In this document: positions 45,855-54,221 of the stretch, piece after piece | Numbering within the stretch: position 1 is the stretch's first letter | Layout: each line of letters opens with the position of its first letter | Source: Bacteroides sp. GM023 | GTDB lineage: Bacteria; Bacteroidota; Bacteroidia; Bacteroidales; Bacteroidaceae | Direction of reading: 5' to 3' | Assembly (NCBI RefSeq): GCF_014750685.1 | Contig: NZ_JAAXGE010000019.1 | Coordinates: forward strand, 1-64,000 | DNA: 64,000 nucleotides | Notes under the pieces: model-generated | The model's input: only the letters and a program-made list of their open reading frames with translations | The model's database searches: none | What the model was told of the DNA's origin: nothing | Made by a program: the position numbers and the translations under genes

Positions 45855-48674
45855 ATGAATTTAAGAAAATATTATTTTTTGATGCTACTTTGCCTGCCAT
45901 GTTTTGTACAGGCAAAGAATATAACAGTCACCCGCCTTACCTGTGAAATGCAGGAAGGATTGGTGGTAGTTGAAGGTACACCTCGTTTGGGATGGGTGAT
46001 GGAATCGCCGGAAAATGGGACGCGACAATCTGCTTATGAGATTGATATCCAAGAGGCTTTTACAGGACGTTCTATTTGGAATAGTGGAAAGGTTAATTCT
46101 TCGCAGAGTCAGTTAGTCCCAATAGAGGGAACCAATATACGCCCTGATAATTCATACAATTATATTTGGCGTGTGCGTGTTTGGGATGAAACCGGCAATC
46201 CTTCTGAATGGAGCTCTGAAGCGAAGTTTCGTTCCGCTCCCCAAACGCTCTCTGAAGGCAAATGGATTGGAGCGATTACCCGTCAAAATGCACACCTTCC
46301 GGAAGGACGCAAATTTCACGGTGGCGAGTTGAAGAAGCCGGAAGTGAAGGCAGCATGGGAAGCGGTGGATACTTTGGCAAAGAAAAGTATCTGTTTGCGG
46401 AGAACATTCCAATTGGATGACATAAAGAAAGAAAAAAGTAACCATAAATCCGGTAAGAAAATAGTCGAGGCAACCGCCTATGTTTGTGGATTGGGATTCT
46501 ATGAGTTTTCTTTGAATGGCAAGAAAGTCGGTAATAGTGAGTTTGCTCCACTTTGGAGTGATTATGATAAAAGTGTTTATTATAACACATACGATGTAAC
46601 GAAACAATTGCGGCAGGGTGAGAATGCTGTTGGAATCTTATTGGGGAATGGATTCTATAATGTGCAGGGAGGACGTTATCGCAAGTTGCAGATAAGTTTT
46701 GGTCCTCCCACACTTTTATTTGAATTAGTTATCAACTATGAAGACGGAACAAGTACAACGATTCATTCTGATAATGAATGGAAATACGATTTGAGCCCGG
46801 TGACATTCAACTGCATTTACGGAGGTGAAGATTATGATGCCCGTCGTGAACAGAAAGGATGGAATCAGGTAGGCTTTGACGATAGCCAGTGGCGTCCGGT
46901 AGTAATGCAGGAAGCTCCCAAAGGAATACTTCGTCCACAGATGGCACCACCTGTGAAGATCATGGAACGGTATGATATCCAAAAGGTAACCAAACTAAAT
47001 ACAGAACAAATAACGTCTGCTTCTAAATCAACAAAAAGAACAGTAGACCCATCCGCTTTTGTACTGGATATGGGGCAGAACTTAGCCGGTTTCCCGGAAA
47101 TAACAGTCCGTGGAAAACGTGGACAGAAAGTTACTTTGCTGGTTGCCGAAGCATTGACGGATGAAGGTGCCTGTAATCAACGTCAGACGGGGCGTCAGCA
47201 TTATTATGAATATACCCTGAAAGGTGAAGGTGATGAAACCTGGCATCCTCGTTTCTCCTATTATGGTTTCAGATATATTCAGGTGGAAGGCGCTGTACTG
47301 AAAGGACAAAAGAATCCGCAGAAGTTACCCGTACTGAAGAATATCCAATCCTGTTTTGTCTATAATTCGGCAAAGAAAGTTTCTACGTTCGAATCATCCA
47401 ACCCGATATTTAATGCCGCTCATCGTCTGATAGAGAAAGCCGTTCGTAGCAATATGCAATCGGTATTTACAGATTGCCCTCACCGGGAAAAACTGGGATG
47501 GTTGGAACAGGTACATCTGAATGGACCGGGACTGCTATACAATTATGACCTGACAGCCTACGCTCCACAGATTATGCAGAATATGGCGGATGCGCAACAC
47601 TCCAATGGAGCAATGCCAACCACAGCCCCGGAATACGTAGTTTTTGAAGGTCCGGGAATGGACGCCTTTGCCGAATCTCCTGAGTGGGGCGGCTCTTTGG
47701 TTATTTTCCCATTTATGTATTATGAGACGTATGGAGATGATTCGTTAATCAGAAAGTATTATTCGAATATGCGCCGTTATGTTGATTACCTGAAAACACG
47801 TGCGGATAATCATATTCTCTCTTTCGGGCTGGGCGACTGGTATGATTATGGAGATTTCCGTGCCGGATTCTCACGAAATACACCTGTGCCACTGGTAGCT
47901 ACTGCACATTATTATATGACTGTCATGTATTTGATAGAAGCTGCGAAGATGGTAGGCAATGACTTTGATGTCCGTTATTATAGCTCTTTGGTACAGGATA
48001 TCAGCATCGCGTTTAATAAGCGTTTCTTTGATAAGAATACGGCACAATATGGTACAGGAAGCCAGTGTAGCAATGCACTTCCCTTGTTCCTTCATATGAC
48101 GCAGGATGAAAAAGTCTTTATGAATCTGATTAAAGATGTGGAAGCACATGGCAATCGTTTGACTACCGGAGATGTGGGGAATCGCTACCTGATTCAGACA
48201 TTAGCCCGTCATGGTCAGCATGAATTGATTTATAAAATGTTCAACCATGAAGAAGCGCCCGGTTATGGATTCCAGTTAAAATTTGGCGCGACAACCTTGA
48301 CAGAACAATGGGACCCGCGTCAAGGCTCTTCCTGGAATCATTTTATGATGGGACAGATTGATGAATGGTTCTTTAATTCATTGGTCGGCATTCGTCCATA
48401 TGCTGCGTCTGCATTGGAGAATCAACAAAATAAATCCCAGCAGGGTTATCAGAAATTTATTATTGCTCCGCAACCCGTAGGAGATTTGAAATTCATCAAG
48501 TCATCCTATGAAACCTTATATGGTGCAATTGTTGTGGATTGGACTCGTCAGGACGGTACTTTCACTTTGAATGTATCTGTTCCGGTCAACACAACTGCTG
48601 TTGTTTATCTTCCGGGCGAGAAAGAACCCAAGGAAGTGCAAAGTGGAACGTACAAGTTTGTATGTGCAGAATAA
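45855..48674 (+). CDS. GH78 alpha-L-rhamnosidase
   Basis: The 939-residue secreted protein has a signal peptide ending near VQAK. GH78 layout is visible: an N-terminal fibronectin-like domain (LGWVMESPENGTRQSAYEI), beta-sandwich domains with YVCGLGFYEFSLNGKKVG, then the alpha/alpha catalytic barrel with DCPHREKLGWLEQ, FGLGDWYDYG and LTEQWDPRQGSSWNHFMMG, which contain the usual acidic catalytic candidates. It should remove alpha-linked rhamnose from RG-II side chains. It is separated from the preceding gene by 179 bp with two hairpins but no promoter motif of the GATTACA type, so read-through is likely. Confidence 0.9.
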   Translation: MNLRKYYFLMLLCLPCFVQAKNITVTRLTCEMQEGLVVVEGTPRLGWVMESPENGTRQSAYEIDIQEAFTGRSIWNSGKVNSSQSQLVPIEGTNIRPDNSYNYIWRVRVWDETGNPSEWSSEAKFRSAPQTLSEGKWIGAITRQNAHLPEGRKFHGGELKKPEVKAAWEAVDTLAKKSICLRRTFQLDDIKKEKSNHKSGKKIVEATAYVCGLGFYEFSLNGKKVGNSEFAPLWSDYDKSVYYNTYDVTKQLRQGENAVGILLGNGFYNVQGGRYRKLQISFGPPTLLFELVINYEDGTSTTIHSDNEWKYDLSPVTFNCIYGGEDYDARREQKGWNQVGFDDSQWRPVVMQEAPKGILRPQMAPPVKIMERYDIQKVTKLNTEQITSASKSTKRTVDPSAFVLDMGQNLAGFPEITVRGKRGQKVTLLVAEALTDEGACNQRQTGRQHYYEYTLKGEGDETWHPRFSYYGFRYIQVEGAVLKGQKNPQKLPVLKNIQSCFVYNSAKKVSTFESSNPIFNAAHRLIEKAVRSNMQSVFTDCPHREKLGWLEQVHLNGPGLLYNYDLTAYAPQIMQNMADAQHSNGAMPTTAPEYVVFEGPGMDAFAESPEWGGSLVIFPFMYYETYGDDSLIRKYYSNMRRYVDYLKTRADNHILSFGLGDWYDYGDFRAGFSRNTPVPLVATAHYYMTVMYLIEAAKMVGNDFDVRYYSSLVQDISIAFNKRFFDKNTAQYGTGSQCSNALPLFLHMTQDEKVFMNLIKDVEAHGNRLTTGDVGNRYLIQTLARHGQHELIYKMFNHEEAPGYGFQLKFGATTLTEQWDPRQGSSWNHFMMGQIDEWFFNSLVGIRPYAASALENQQNKSQQGYQKFIIAPQPVGDLKFIKSSYETLYGAIVVDWTRQDGTFTLNVSVPVNTTAVVYLPGEKEPKEVQSGTYKFVCAE

Positions 48675-48722
48675 GGAAATCTTTGCATATATTTGTAGCA
48701 TATAAAAACAATGCATATGTTT

Positions 48723-48811
48723 AAAAAATCATGTAGCGTGTTTGAAAAAAACATTGCAATGAATTTAAAAAACATTGGGAAGAAAAAATAAATCTATTAG
48801 CATGATTTTTT
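48723..48811. repeat. Distant 11-bp inverted repeat upstream of GH28
   Basis: AAAAAATCATG (48723-48733) and its complement (48801-48811) enclose 67 AT-rich bases that contain two direct copies of AAAAAACATTG. It may be a message-end structure of the GH78 gene or a regulatory element for GH28; nothing decides this. Confidence 0.4.
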
Positions 48812-48849
48812 AGAAAGTAACGACGAAATCTTTTTTAATAATATAGACT

Positions 48850-50184
48850 ATGAATTTACGAATAACTCTTATTTCTTTTCTTTGCTTCTGTGCTGCAACT
48901 GTTCTTCGTGCTGAACGCGTAGATATGTTGAAAGCCGGTGCAAAAGCAAACGGTAAGACTCTTAATACAAAGTTAATCAATACTACAATCGACCGCCTCA
49001 ATCGTGGTGGTGGCGGTACGCTTTTCTTTCCTGCCGGAACTTACCTGACGGGAAGCATCCACCTGAAAAGTAATATCACACTGGAACTGGAAGCCGGAGC
49101 AACTCTACTCTTTTCCGATAACTTTGATGATTATCTCCCCTTTGTGGAAGTTCGTCACGAAGGAGTGATGATGAAAAGTTTCCAACCCTTGATATATGCG
49201 GTAGATGCCGAGAATATAACCATTAAAGGAGAGGGGACATTGGACGGGCAAGGCAAGAAATGGTGGATGGAATTTTTCCGTGTCATGATTGACCTGAAAG
49301 ATAATGGTATGCGTGATATTAATAAATATCAGTCGATGTGGGACGCCCAAAACGATACGACAGCGATTTATGCCGAAACAAACAAGGATTATGTGAATAC
49401 ATTGCAACGCCGTTTTTTCCGTCCGCCCTTTATACAGCCGGTTCGCTGTAAGAAAGTAAAGATTGAAGGAGTGAAAATCATCAATTCTCCTTTTTGGACG
49501 GTAAATCCGGAATTTTGTGAAAATGTGACTATAAAAGGTGTTACGATAAATAATGTTCCTTCGCCCAATACGGATGGTATCAATCCCGAATCATGTCGTA
49601 ATGTACATATCAGTGATTGCCATATTTCAGTCGGCGATGATTGTATAACCATTAAATCAGGAAGAGATGCGCAAGCCCGCCGTTTGGGAGTACCTTGTGA
49701 GAATATTACCATAACGAACTGTACGATGCTTTCCGGTCACGGTGGCGTTGTGATAGGTAGCGAGATGAGTGGAAGCGTGCGTAAGGTCACTATCTCTAAT
49801 TGTGTGTTTGATGGAACAGATCGTGGAATACGTATCAAGTCAACCCGTGGAAGGGGCGGAGTAGTTGAAGATATTCGTGTCAGTAATATTGTGATGAGTA
49901 ATATCAAGCAGGAAGCGGTCGTGCTGAATCTGAAATACAGCAAGATGCCGGCAGAGCCAAAGAGCGAACGTACTCCGATATTCCGCAATGTGCATATCAG
50001 CGGAATGACTGTGACAAACGTAAAGACTCCCATCAAAATCGTAGGGCTGGAAGAAGCTCCTATCTCTGATATCGTATTGCGCGACATCCATATCCAGGGG
50101 GGAAAACAGAAGTGTATCTTTGAAGATTGCGAACGTATCACCATGGATGATGTAATCGTCAATGGAGAGGAGATTAAATTATAA
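48850..50184 (+). CDS. GH28 polygalacturonase / galacturonidase
   Basis: The 444-residue secreted protein has a signal peptide (residues 1-21, ending VLRAE). It is a parallel beta-helix with the complete GH28 set: NTDG (residues 240-243, Asp242), GDD (262-264), GHG (296-298) and RIK (328-330). It hydrolyses alpha-1,4-galacturonide bonds, here probably in the RG-II backbone or a galacturonic acid decoration. It lies 28 bp before the pectin esterase gene, consistent with coupled use: de-esterification followed by hydrolysis. Confidence 0.94.
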   Translation: MNLRITLISFLCFCAATVLRAERVDMLKAGAKANGKTLNTKLINTTIDRLNRGGGGTLFFPAGTYLTGSIHLKSNITLELEAGATLLFSDNFDDYLPFVEVRHEGVMMKSFQPLIYAVDAENITIKGEGTLDGQGKKWWMEFFRVMIDLKDNGMRDINKYQSMWDAQNDTTAIYAETNKDYVNTLQRRFFRPPFIQPVRCKKVKIEGVKIINSPFWTVNPEFCENVTIKGVTINNVPSPNTDGINPESCRNVHISDCHISVGDDCITIKSGRDAQARRLGVPCENITITNCTMLSGHGGVVIGSEMSGSVRKVTISNCVFDGTDRGIRIKSTRGRGGVVEDIRVSNIVMSNIKQEAVVLNLKYSKMPAEPKSERTPIFRNVHISGMTVTNVKTPIKIVGLEEAPISDIVLRDIHIQGGKQKCIFEDCERITMDDVIVNGEEIKL

Positions 50185-50212
50185 TATAGATAGAAATCAA
50201 ATTAATCAGAAA

Positions 50213-52177
50213 ATGAAACGAATCCTTTTCACAATGCTTCTTGCCGCATCCCTTTCGGCAGAAGCGCAAACACAAACATATGAGACGGAATTTGCCCGTC
50301 CCTTGAACGAAGTCCTGACAGATATTCAGAACCGTTTTGGAGTACGATTGAAGTACGATATTGATACGGTAGGCAAGGTGTTGACCTATGCTGATTTCCG
50401 TATCCGCCCTTATTCGGTGGAAGAGTCCCTGACAAACGTACTGGCACCTTTTGATTATAAGTTTGTCAAGCAGAAAGGAAATATGTATAAGCTAAAAGCA
50501 TATGAGTATCCACGCCGTACAGATGCGGATGGAGAAAAGATGCTGGCTTATCTCAATACGTTATATGCAGACCAACAAACATTCGGACTTCGTGCCGATT
50601 CTTTGAAAAAGGAAGTTCGTCAACGTTTGGGAATGGATACTTTACTGGCTCAATGTGTGAAGTCAAAACCTATCCTTTCAAAGATACGCAAGTTCGATGG
50701 CTATACGGTACAGAATTTTGCCCTTGAAACACTTCCCGGATTATATGTCTGCGGTTCCATATATACTCCCCAATCAAAAGGAAAACATGCATTGATAATC
50801 TGTCCGAACGGACATTTTGGTGGTGGTCGTTATCGTGAAGATCAGCAGCAGCGTATGGGCACTTTGGCACGTATGGGAGCGGTCTGTGTAGATTATGACT
50901 TGTTTGGATGGGGAGAATCCATTCTGCAAGTTGGAAGTGCGGCACATCGCAGCAGTGCGGCACACACTATCCAGGCCATGAACGGTTTGTTGATTCTTAA
51001 CTATATGCTTGCTTCCCGCAAAGATATTGATACCAACCGTATCGGAGCGAATGGTGGCTCAGGTGGCGGCACGCATACTGTTTTATTAAGCGTATTGGAT
51101 GACCGTTTTACTGCTTCTGCTCCGGTGGTAAGTCTGGCTTCCCATTTCGATGGCGGATGTCCTTGTGAAAGCGGAATGCCGATTCAGCTTTCTGCGGGAG
51201 GAACTTGCAACGCAGAATTGGCAGCTACTTTTGCCCCTCGTCCGCAATTGATTGTTTCGGATGGCGGAGACTGGACAGCAAGCGTTCCTGCTTTGGAATT
51301 TCCTTATTTGCAGCGAATATACGGGTTCTATCATGCAAAAGATAAAGTAACCAATGTACATCTCCCGAAAGAAAAGCATGACTTCGGCCCTAATAAGAGA
51401 AATGCAGTCTATGACTTTTTCGCGGACGTATTCAATTTGAATAAGAAGATGTTGGATGAAAGTAAAGTTACCATTGAACCGGAATCTGCCATGTATAGCT
51501 TCGGAGAAAACGGTGAATTACTTCCTGAAGGTGCCATCCGTTCATTTGATAAGGTAGCGGCTTACTTTGATAAGAAAGCGTTTGCCAAACTAAAATCGGA
51601 TGCTTCTCTTGAGAAAAAAGCGATGGACTGGGTAGCTTCACTGAATTTGAATGACGATAAGAAAGCCGGATTTGCCGTAACAACTATTTATAATCATTTG
51701 CGCCAGGTACGTGATTGGCACAATGACCATCCTTATACAACAATTCCTGCCGGTATCAATCCATTGACAGGTAAACCATTAAGCAAACTCGACCGCGAAA
51801 TGATAGCCGATTCTGCCATGCCGAAAGAAGTACATGAGAGACTGATGAAGGGGTTGCGCAGAGTGCTGACAGAAGAACAAATAGAGCAAATACTTGATAA
51901 ATATACGGTTGGCAAGGTAGCATTTACTTTGAAAGGTTATCAGGCGATTGTTCCTGAAATGACAGAAGAAGAAACAGCTTTTGTCCTGGAACAATTAAAA
52001 CTGGCTCGTGAGCAAGCTGTTGATTATAAAAATATGAAGCAGATTTCTGCTATCTTTGAAATCTATAAAACCAAGTGCGAACAGTACTTCAATGAACATG
52101 GTCGCAATTGGCGTCAGATGTTTAAGGACTATGTAAACAAGCGAAACGCAGAAAAGAAAGCTCAAGGAAAGAAGTAG
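50213..52177 (+). CDS. Pectin esterase (BT1017-like) with STN-like N-terminus and DUF3826-like C-terminus
   Basis: The 654-residue secreted protein starts at ATG 50213; an earlier in-frame start would spoil the signal peptide (residues 1-18, ending AEAQ). Residues about 22-97 resemble an STN domain (RPLNEVLTDIQNRFGVRLKY, then SVEESLTNVL). Residues about 100-420 are an alpha/beta hydrolase with nucleophile Ser283 in NGGSGGG and the likely catalytic His389 in EKHDFG. Residues about 460-645 resemble DUF3826. It corresponds by position to BT1017, characterised as a pectin methylesterase of the RG-II system (recalled). Removing ester groups would expose galacturonate to GH28 and lyases. It is the last gene before a strong terminator. 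Confidence 0.85.
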   Translation: MKRILFTMLLAASLSAEAQTQTYETEFARPLNEVLTDIQNRFGVRLKYDIDTVGKVLTYADFRIRPYSVEESLTNVLAPFDYKFVKQKGNMYKLKAYEYPRRTDADGEKMLAYLNTLYADQQTFGLRADSLKKEVRQRLGMDTLLAQCVKSKPILSKIRKFDGYTVQNFALETLPGLYVCGSIYTPQSKGKHALIICPNGHFGGGRYREDQQQRMGTLARMGAVCVDYDLFGWGESILQVGSAAHRSSAAHTIQAMNGLLILNYMLASRKDIDTNRIGANGGSGGGTHTVLLSVLDDRFTASAPVVSLASHFDGGCPCESGMPIQLSAGGTCNAELAATFAPRPQLIVSDGGDWTASVPALEFPYLQRIYGFYHAKDKVTNVHLPKEKHDFGPNKRNAVYDFFADVFNLNKKMLDESKVTIEPESAMYSFGENGELLPEGAIRSFDKVAAYFDKKAFAKLKSDASLEKKAMDWVASLNLNDDKKAGFAVTTIYNHLRQVRDWHNDHPYTTIPAGINPLTGKPLSKLDREMIADSAMPKEVHERLMKGLRRVLTEEQIEQILDKYTVGKVAFTLKGYQAIVPEMTEEETAFVLEQLKLAREQAVDYKNMKQISAIFEIYKTKCEQYFNEHGRNWRQMFKDYVNKRNAEKKAQGKK

Positions 52178-52215
52178 AATCACTTTATCCGAATCCGAAT
52201 AAAAGACTATAAAGG

Positions 52216-52260
52216 AAAGGCAATAACCCGCTGAAAAAATGGGTTATTGCCTTTCTTCTG
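52216..52260 (+). terminator. Terminator after the esterase gene
   Basis: AAAGGCAATAACCC (52216-52229) and its exact complement (52241-52254) enclose 11 bases and are followed by a T-rich tail. It ends the rightward RG-II enzyme operon. Confidence 0.9.
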
Positions 52261-52362
52261 TTATTGGTTTTCAATCAGTCAATCCGATTATTAATCGGAA
52301 TTAAACATCTTTTTTGTGAAAAATGTGTTATCTTGTAAACGACTAACAGAATAGTATATTAT

Positions 52363-53154
52363 ATGAGTAAGCAAAAAGTAGCATTGGTGCTTTCTATGGG
52401 TGGAGCACGTGGAATAGCACATATTGGAGTAATTGAAGAATTACTGCGGCATGATTTTGAGATAACCTCTATTTCAGGAAGCTCGATGGGAGCAATGGTA
52501 GGAGCGATGTACGCTTCGGGAAAAATGGAAGAGTGTAAGGAGTGGCTATACCATTGGGATAAACGTAAGATGTGGGAATTGGCAGACCTCACATTGAGCA
52601 GGGACGGACTTGTGAAAGGTGATCGCTTTATCAAGGAATTAAAGCAGATTATTCCCGATATGAATATTGAGGATTTGCCGATTCCCTATGTGGCGATGGC
52701 TACGGATATTGTCCGTGACCAGGAAGTGCGATTCGACCGGGGAAGTCTGCATGAAGCGATTCGTGCTTCTATTTCCATACCCATGGTTTTCCGTCCTTTA
52801 CGGAAAGACGGTATGGTTTTAATTGATGGAGGTATTTTGAATCCTCTCCCGTTAAGCCATGTGCAGCGCACGGAAGGGGATATTCTGATAGCAGTCGATG
52901 TGAATGCTCCGGTCGATTGTGGCAAGAAAAAGAAGATGAGTCCATACAATCTGTTGACGGAATCTTCAAGGATGATGATGCAGCAAATCACCCGTTACCA
53001 GGTAGACCGTTGTCAACCCGACCTGTTAATTCAAATGTCCGGCAATGCTTATGATATGATGGAATTTCATCATGCGGCCGCTATTGTGGAAACAGGAGTT
53101 AAAGTCGCCCGACAGGCATTACAGGACTTTACTCAACATAAATCATCTTTTTAG
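52363..53154 (+). CDS. Patatin-like phospholipase
   Basis: The 263-residue protein has no signal peptide. The patatin signature is complete: oxyanion loop GGARG (residues 13-17), nucleophile Ser41 in GSSMG (39-43), and Asp155 in DGG. It probably hydrolyses lipid acyl esters in the cytoplasm or at the inner membrane; the substrate is unknown. It lies inside the RG-II block but has no GATTACA-type motif, follows a terminator, and has no obvious part in glycan use. Its 3' end overlaps the end of the convergent SDR gene. Confidence 0.9.
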   Translation: MSKQKVALVLSMGGARGIAHIGVIEELLRHDFEITSISGSSMGAMVGAMYASGKMEECKEWLYHWDKRKMWELADLTLSRDGLVKGDRFIKELKQIIPDMNIEDLPIPYVAMATDIVRDQEVRFDRGSLHEAIRASISIPMVFRPLRKDGMVLIDGGILNPLPLSHVQRTEGDILIAVDVNAPVDCGKKKKMSPYNLLTESSRMMMQQITRYQVDRCQPDLLIQMSGNAYDMMEFHHAAAIVETGVKVARQALQDFTQHKSSF

Positions 53155-54016
53155 TCATTCCACCGTCAATGGTCATGTTTTCTCCATTGATAAAGTCATT
53201 CTCTTCCTGGCAGAGGAATAAACACATACGGGCAATATCTTCCGGTTTTCCTACTCGTCGGGAAGGATGCTGTGAATGGTCTTCCGGGCGAAGCTGGTCG
53301 TAATCATGGTTTTGTATCCATCCCGGTGCGATGGAGTTAACCGTAATGTTATATTCGGAGAGTGATAAGGCCAAAGCGTGAGTCAACGAAAAGATTCCAC
53401 CCTTGGAAGCAGCATAACCTTCACTTCCTGGCTCGCTCATCAAATAGCGTGTAGAGCAGATATTAATAATTCTTCCATATGGGTTGGGAGAGAATTGTGC
53501 TTTACGATGAATGGCAAGTAATCGTGAGGTGATAAATGCAGGGCGCAGATTCACAGAAAGAATCTTATCAAAATCCTCCACACTTGTCTCCGTGATAGGA
53601 GAGAACTTGCTGATTCCTACATTGTTGATGATAATGTCAATGTCTTCCCAATCCTTCAGAATTTGCAGCATACAGTTCTCAAGCGTATCTTTATCACTGG
53701 CATCTACCTGGTAGAATATGGCTCCGGTTTCTTTAGCAGTCTGTTGCCCCGCTACTTCGTTTATATCGCAAAAAACTACTCGATTTCCAGCCTGACAGAA
53801 AGCTTCTACTATTGCTTTGCCTATACCTTCCGCACCACCGGTGACGAATACTCTTCTTTGCGAATTCTCCGCCTTTGATTTGGTTTCAGTTGCCTGCTCT
53901 GATTTTACCGTGTGAGTTGTTGTGGATTTCTTTTTGCCATACTTTTGCGCCTGTTTCCAGGCAGCTTTCCTGGCTTCATATAGTTCCTGTTGTTTTTCTA
54001 TATAATTATCTGCCAT
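53129..54016 (-). CDS. SDR-family oxidoreductase with a lysine-rich N-terminal extension
   Basis: The 295-residue cytoplasmic protein starts at the ATG at 54016, just after a purine-rich stretch; a longer in-frame start would add 29 unlikely residues. A charged extension of about 54 residues precedes the Rossmann fold with TGGAEGIG (59-66), NNVG (131-134), Ser188, and Tyr201-xxx-Lys205 in YAASK, the full classical SDR set. It should be an NAD(P)-dependent dehydrogenase. Lying within the RG-II block, it might act on an unusual RG-II sugar, but nothing in the sequence shows this. It overlaps the end of the patatin gene by 26 bp. Confidence 0.88.
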   Translation of the reverse strand: MADNYIEKQQELYEARKAAWKQAQKYGKKKSTTTHTVKSEQATETKSKAENSQRRVFVTGGAEGIGKAIVEAFCQAGNRVVFCDINEVAGQQTAKETGAIFYQVDASDKDTLENCMLQILKDWEDIDIIINNVGISKFSPITETSVEDFDKILSVNLRPAFITSRLLAIHRKAQFSPNPYGRIINICSTRYLMSEPGSEGYAASKGGIFSLTHALALSLSEYNITVNSIAPGWIQNHDYDQLRPEDHSQHPSRRVGKPEDIARMCLFLCQEENDFINGENMTIDGGMTKKMIYVE

Positions 54017-54067
54017 TGTTTCTTTTTTTATTGGCAAATGTAAAACATAAAAAGGAAAAATACAAAG

Positions 54068-54221
54068 AATCGACCGCTTGATTGGATAGAAACGACTGCT
54101 CAATTCATAAGAAATGACCGTTCGATTTGTAAGGAACGACCGTATGATTATAACAAAACGACCGCTCGTTTCTGTTAAAACGGGCGGTCGATTTTATTCA
54201 AATGACAGTTCGAATCTTAAA
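54068..54221. repeat. Degenerate 22-bp-period repeat array 3 (7 units)
   Basis: Units start at 54068, 54090, 54112, 54134, 54156, 54178 and 54200. The consensus is close to AAACGACCGYTCGATT plus six variable bases. It fills the gap from just upstream of the SDR gene to the stop codon of the GH78-GH33-like gene. Units 5 and 6 are opposed and form a hairpin (CGACCGCTCGTTT near 54159-54171 with AAACGGGCGGTCG at 54178-54190, one mismatch) that could end transcription from the leftward operon. Confidence 0.72.

Noticed and set aside
54017..54103. Longer SDR protein starting at 54103.
   Set aside because: The extra 29 residues look like translated spacer; the ATG at 54016 follows a purine-rich stretch.
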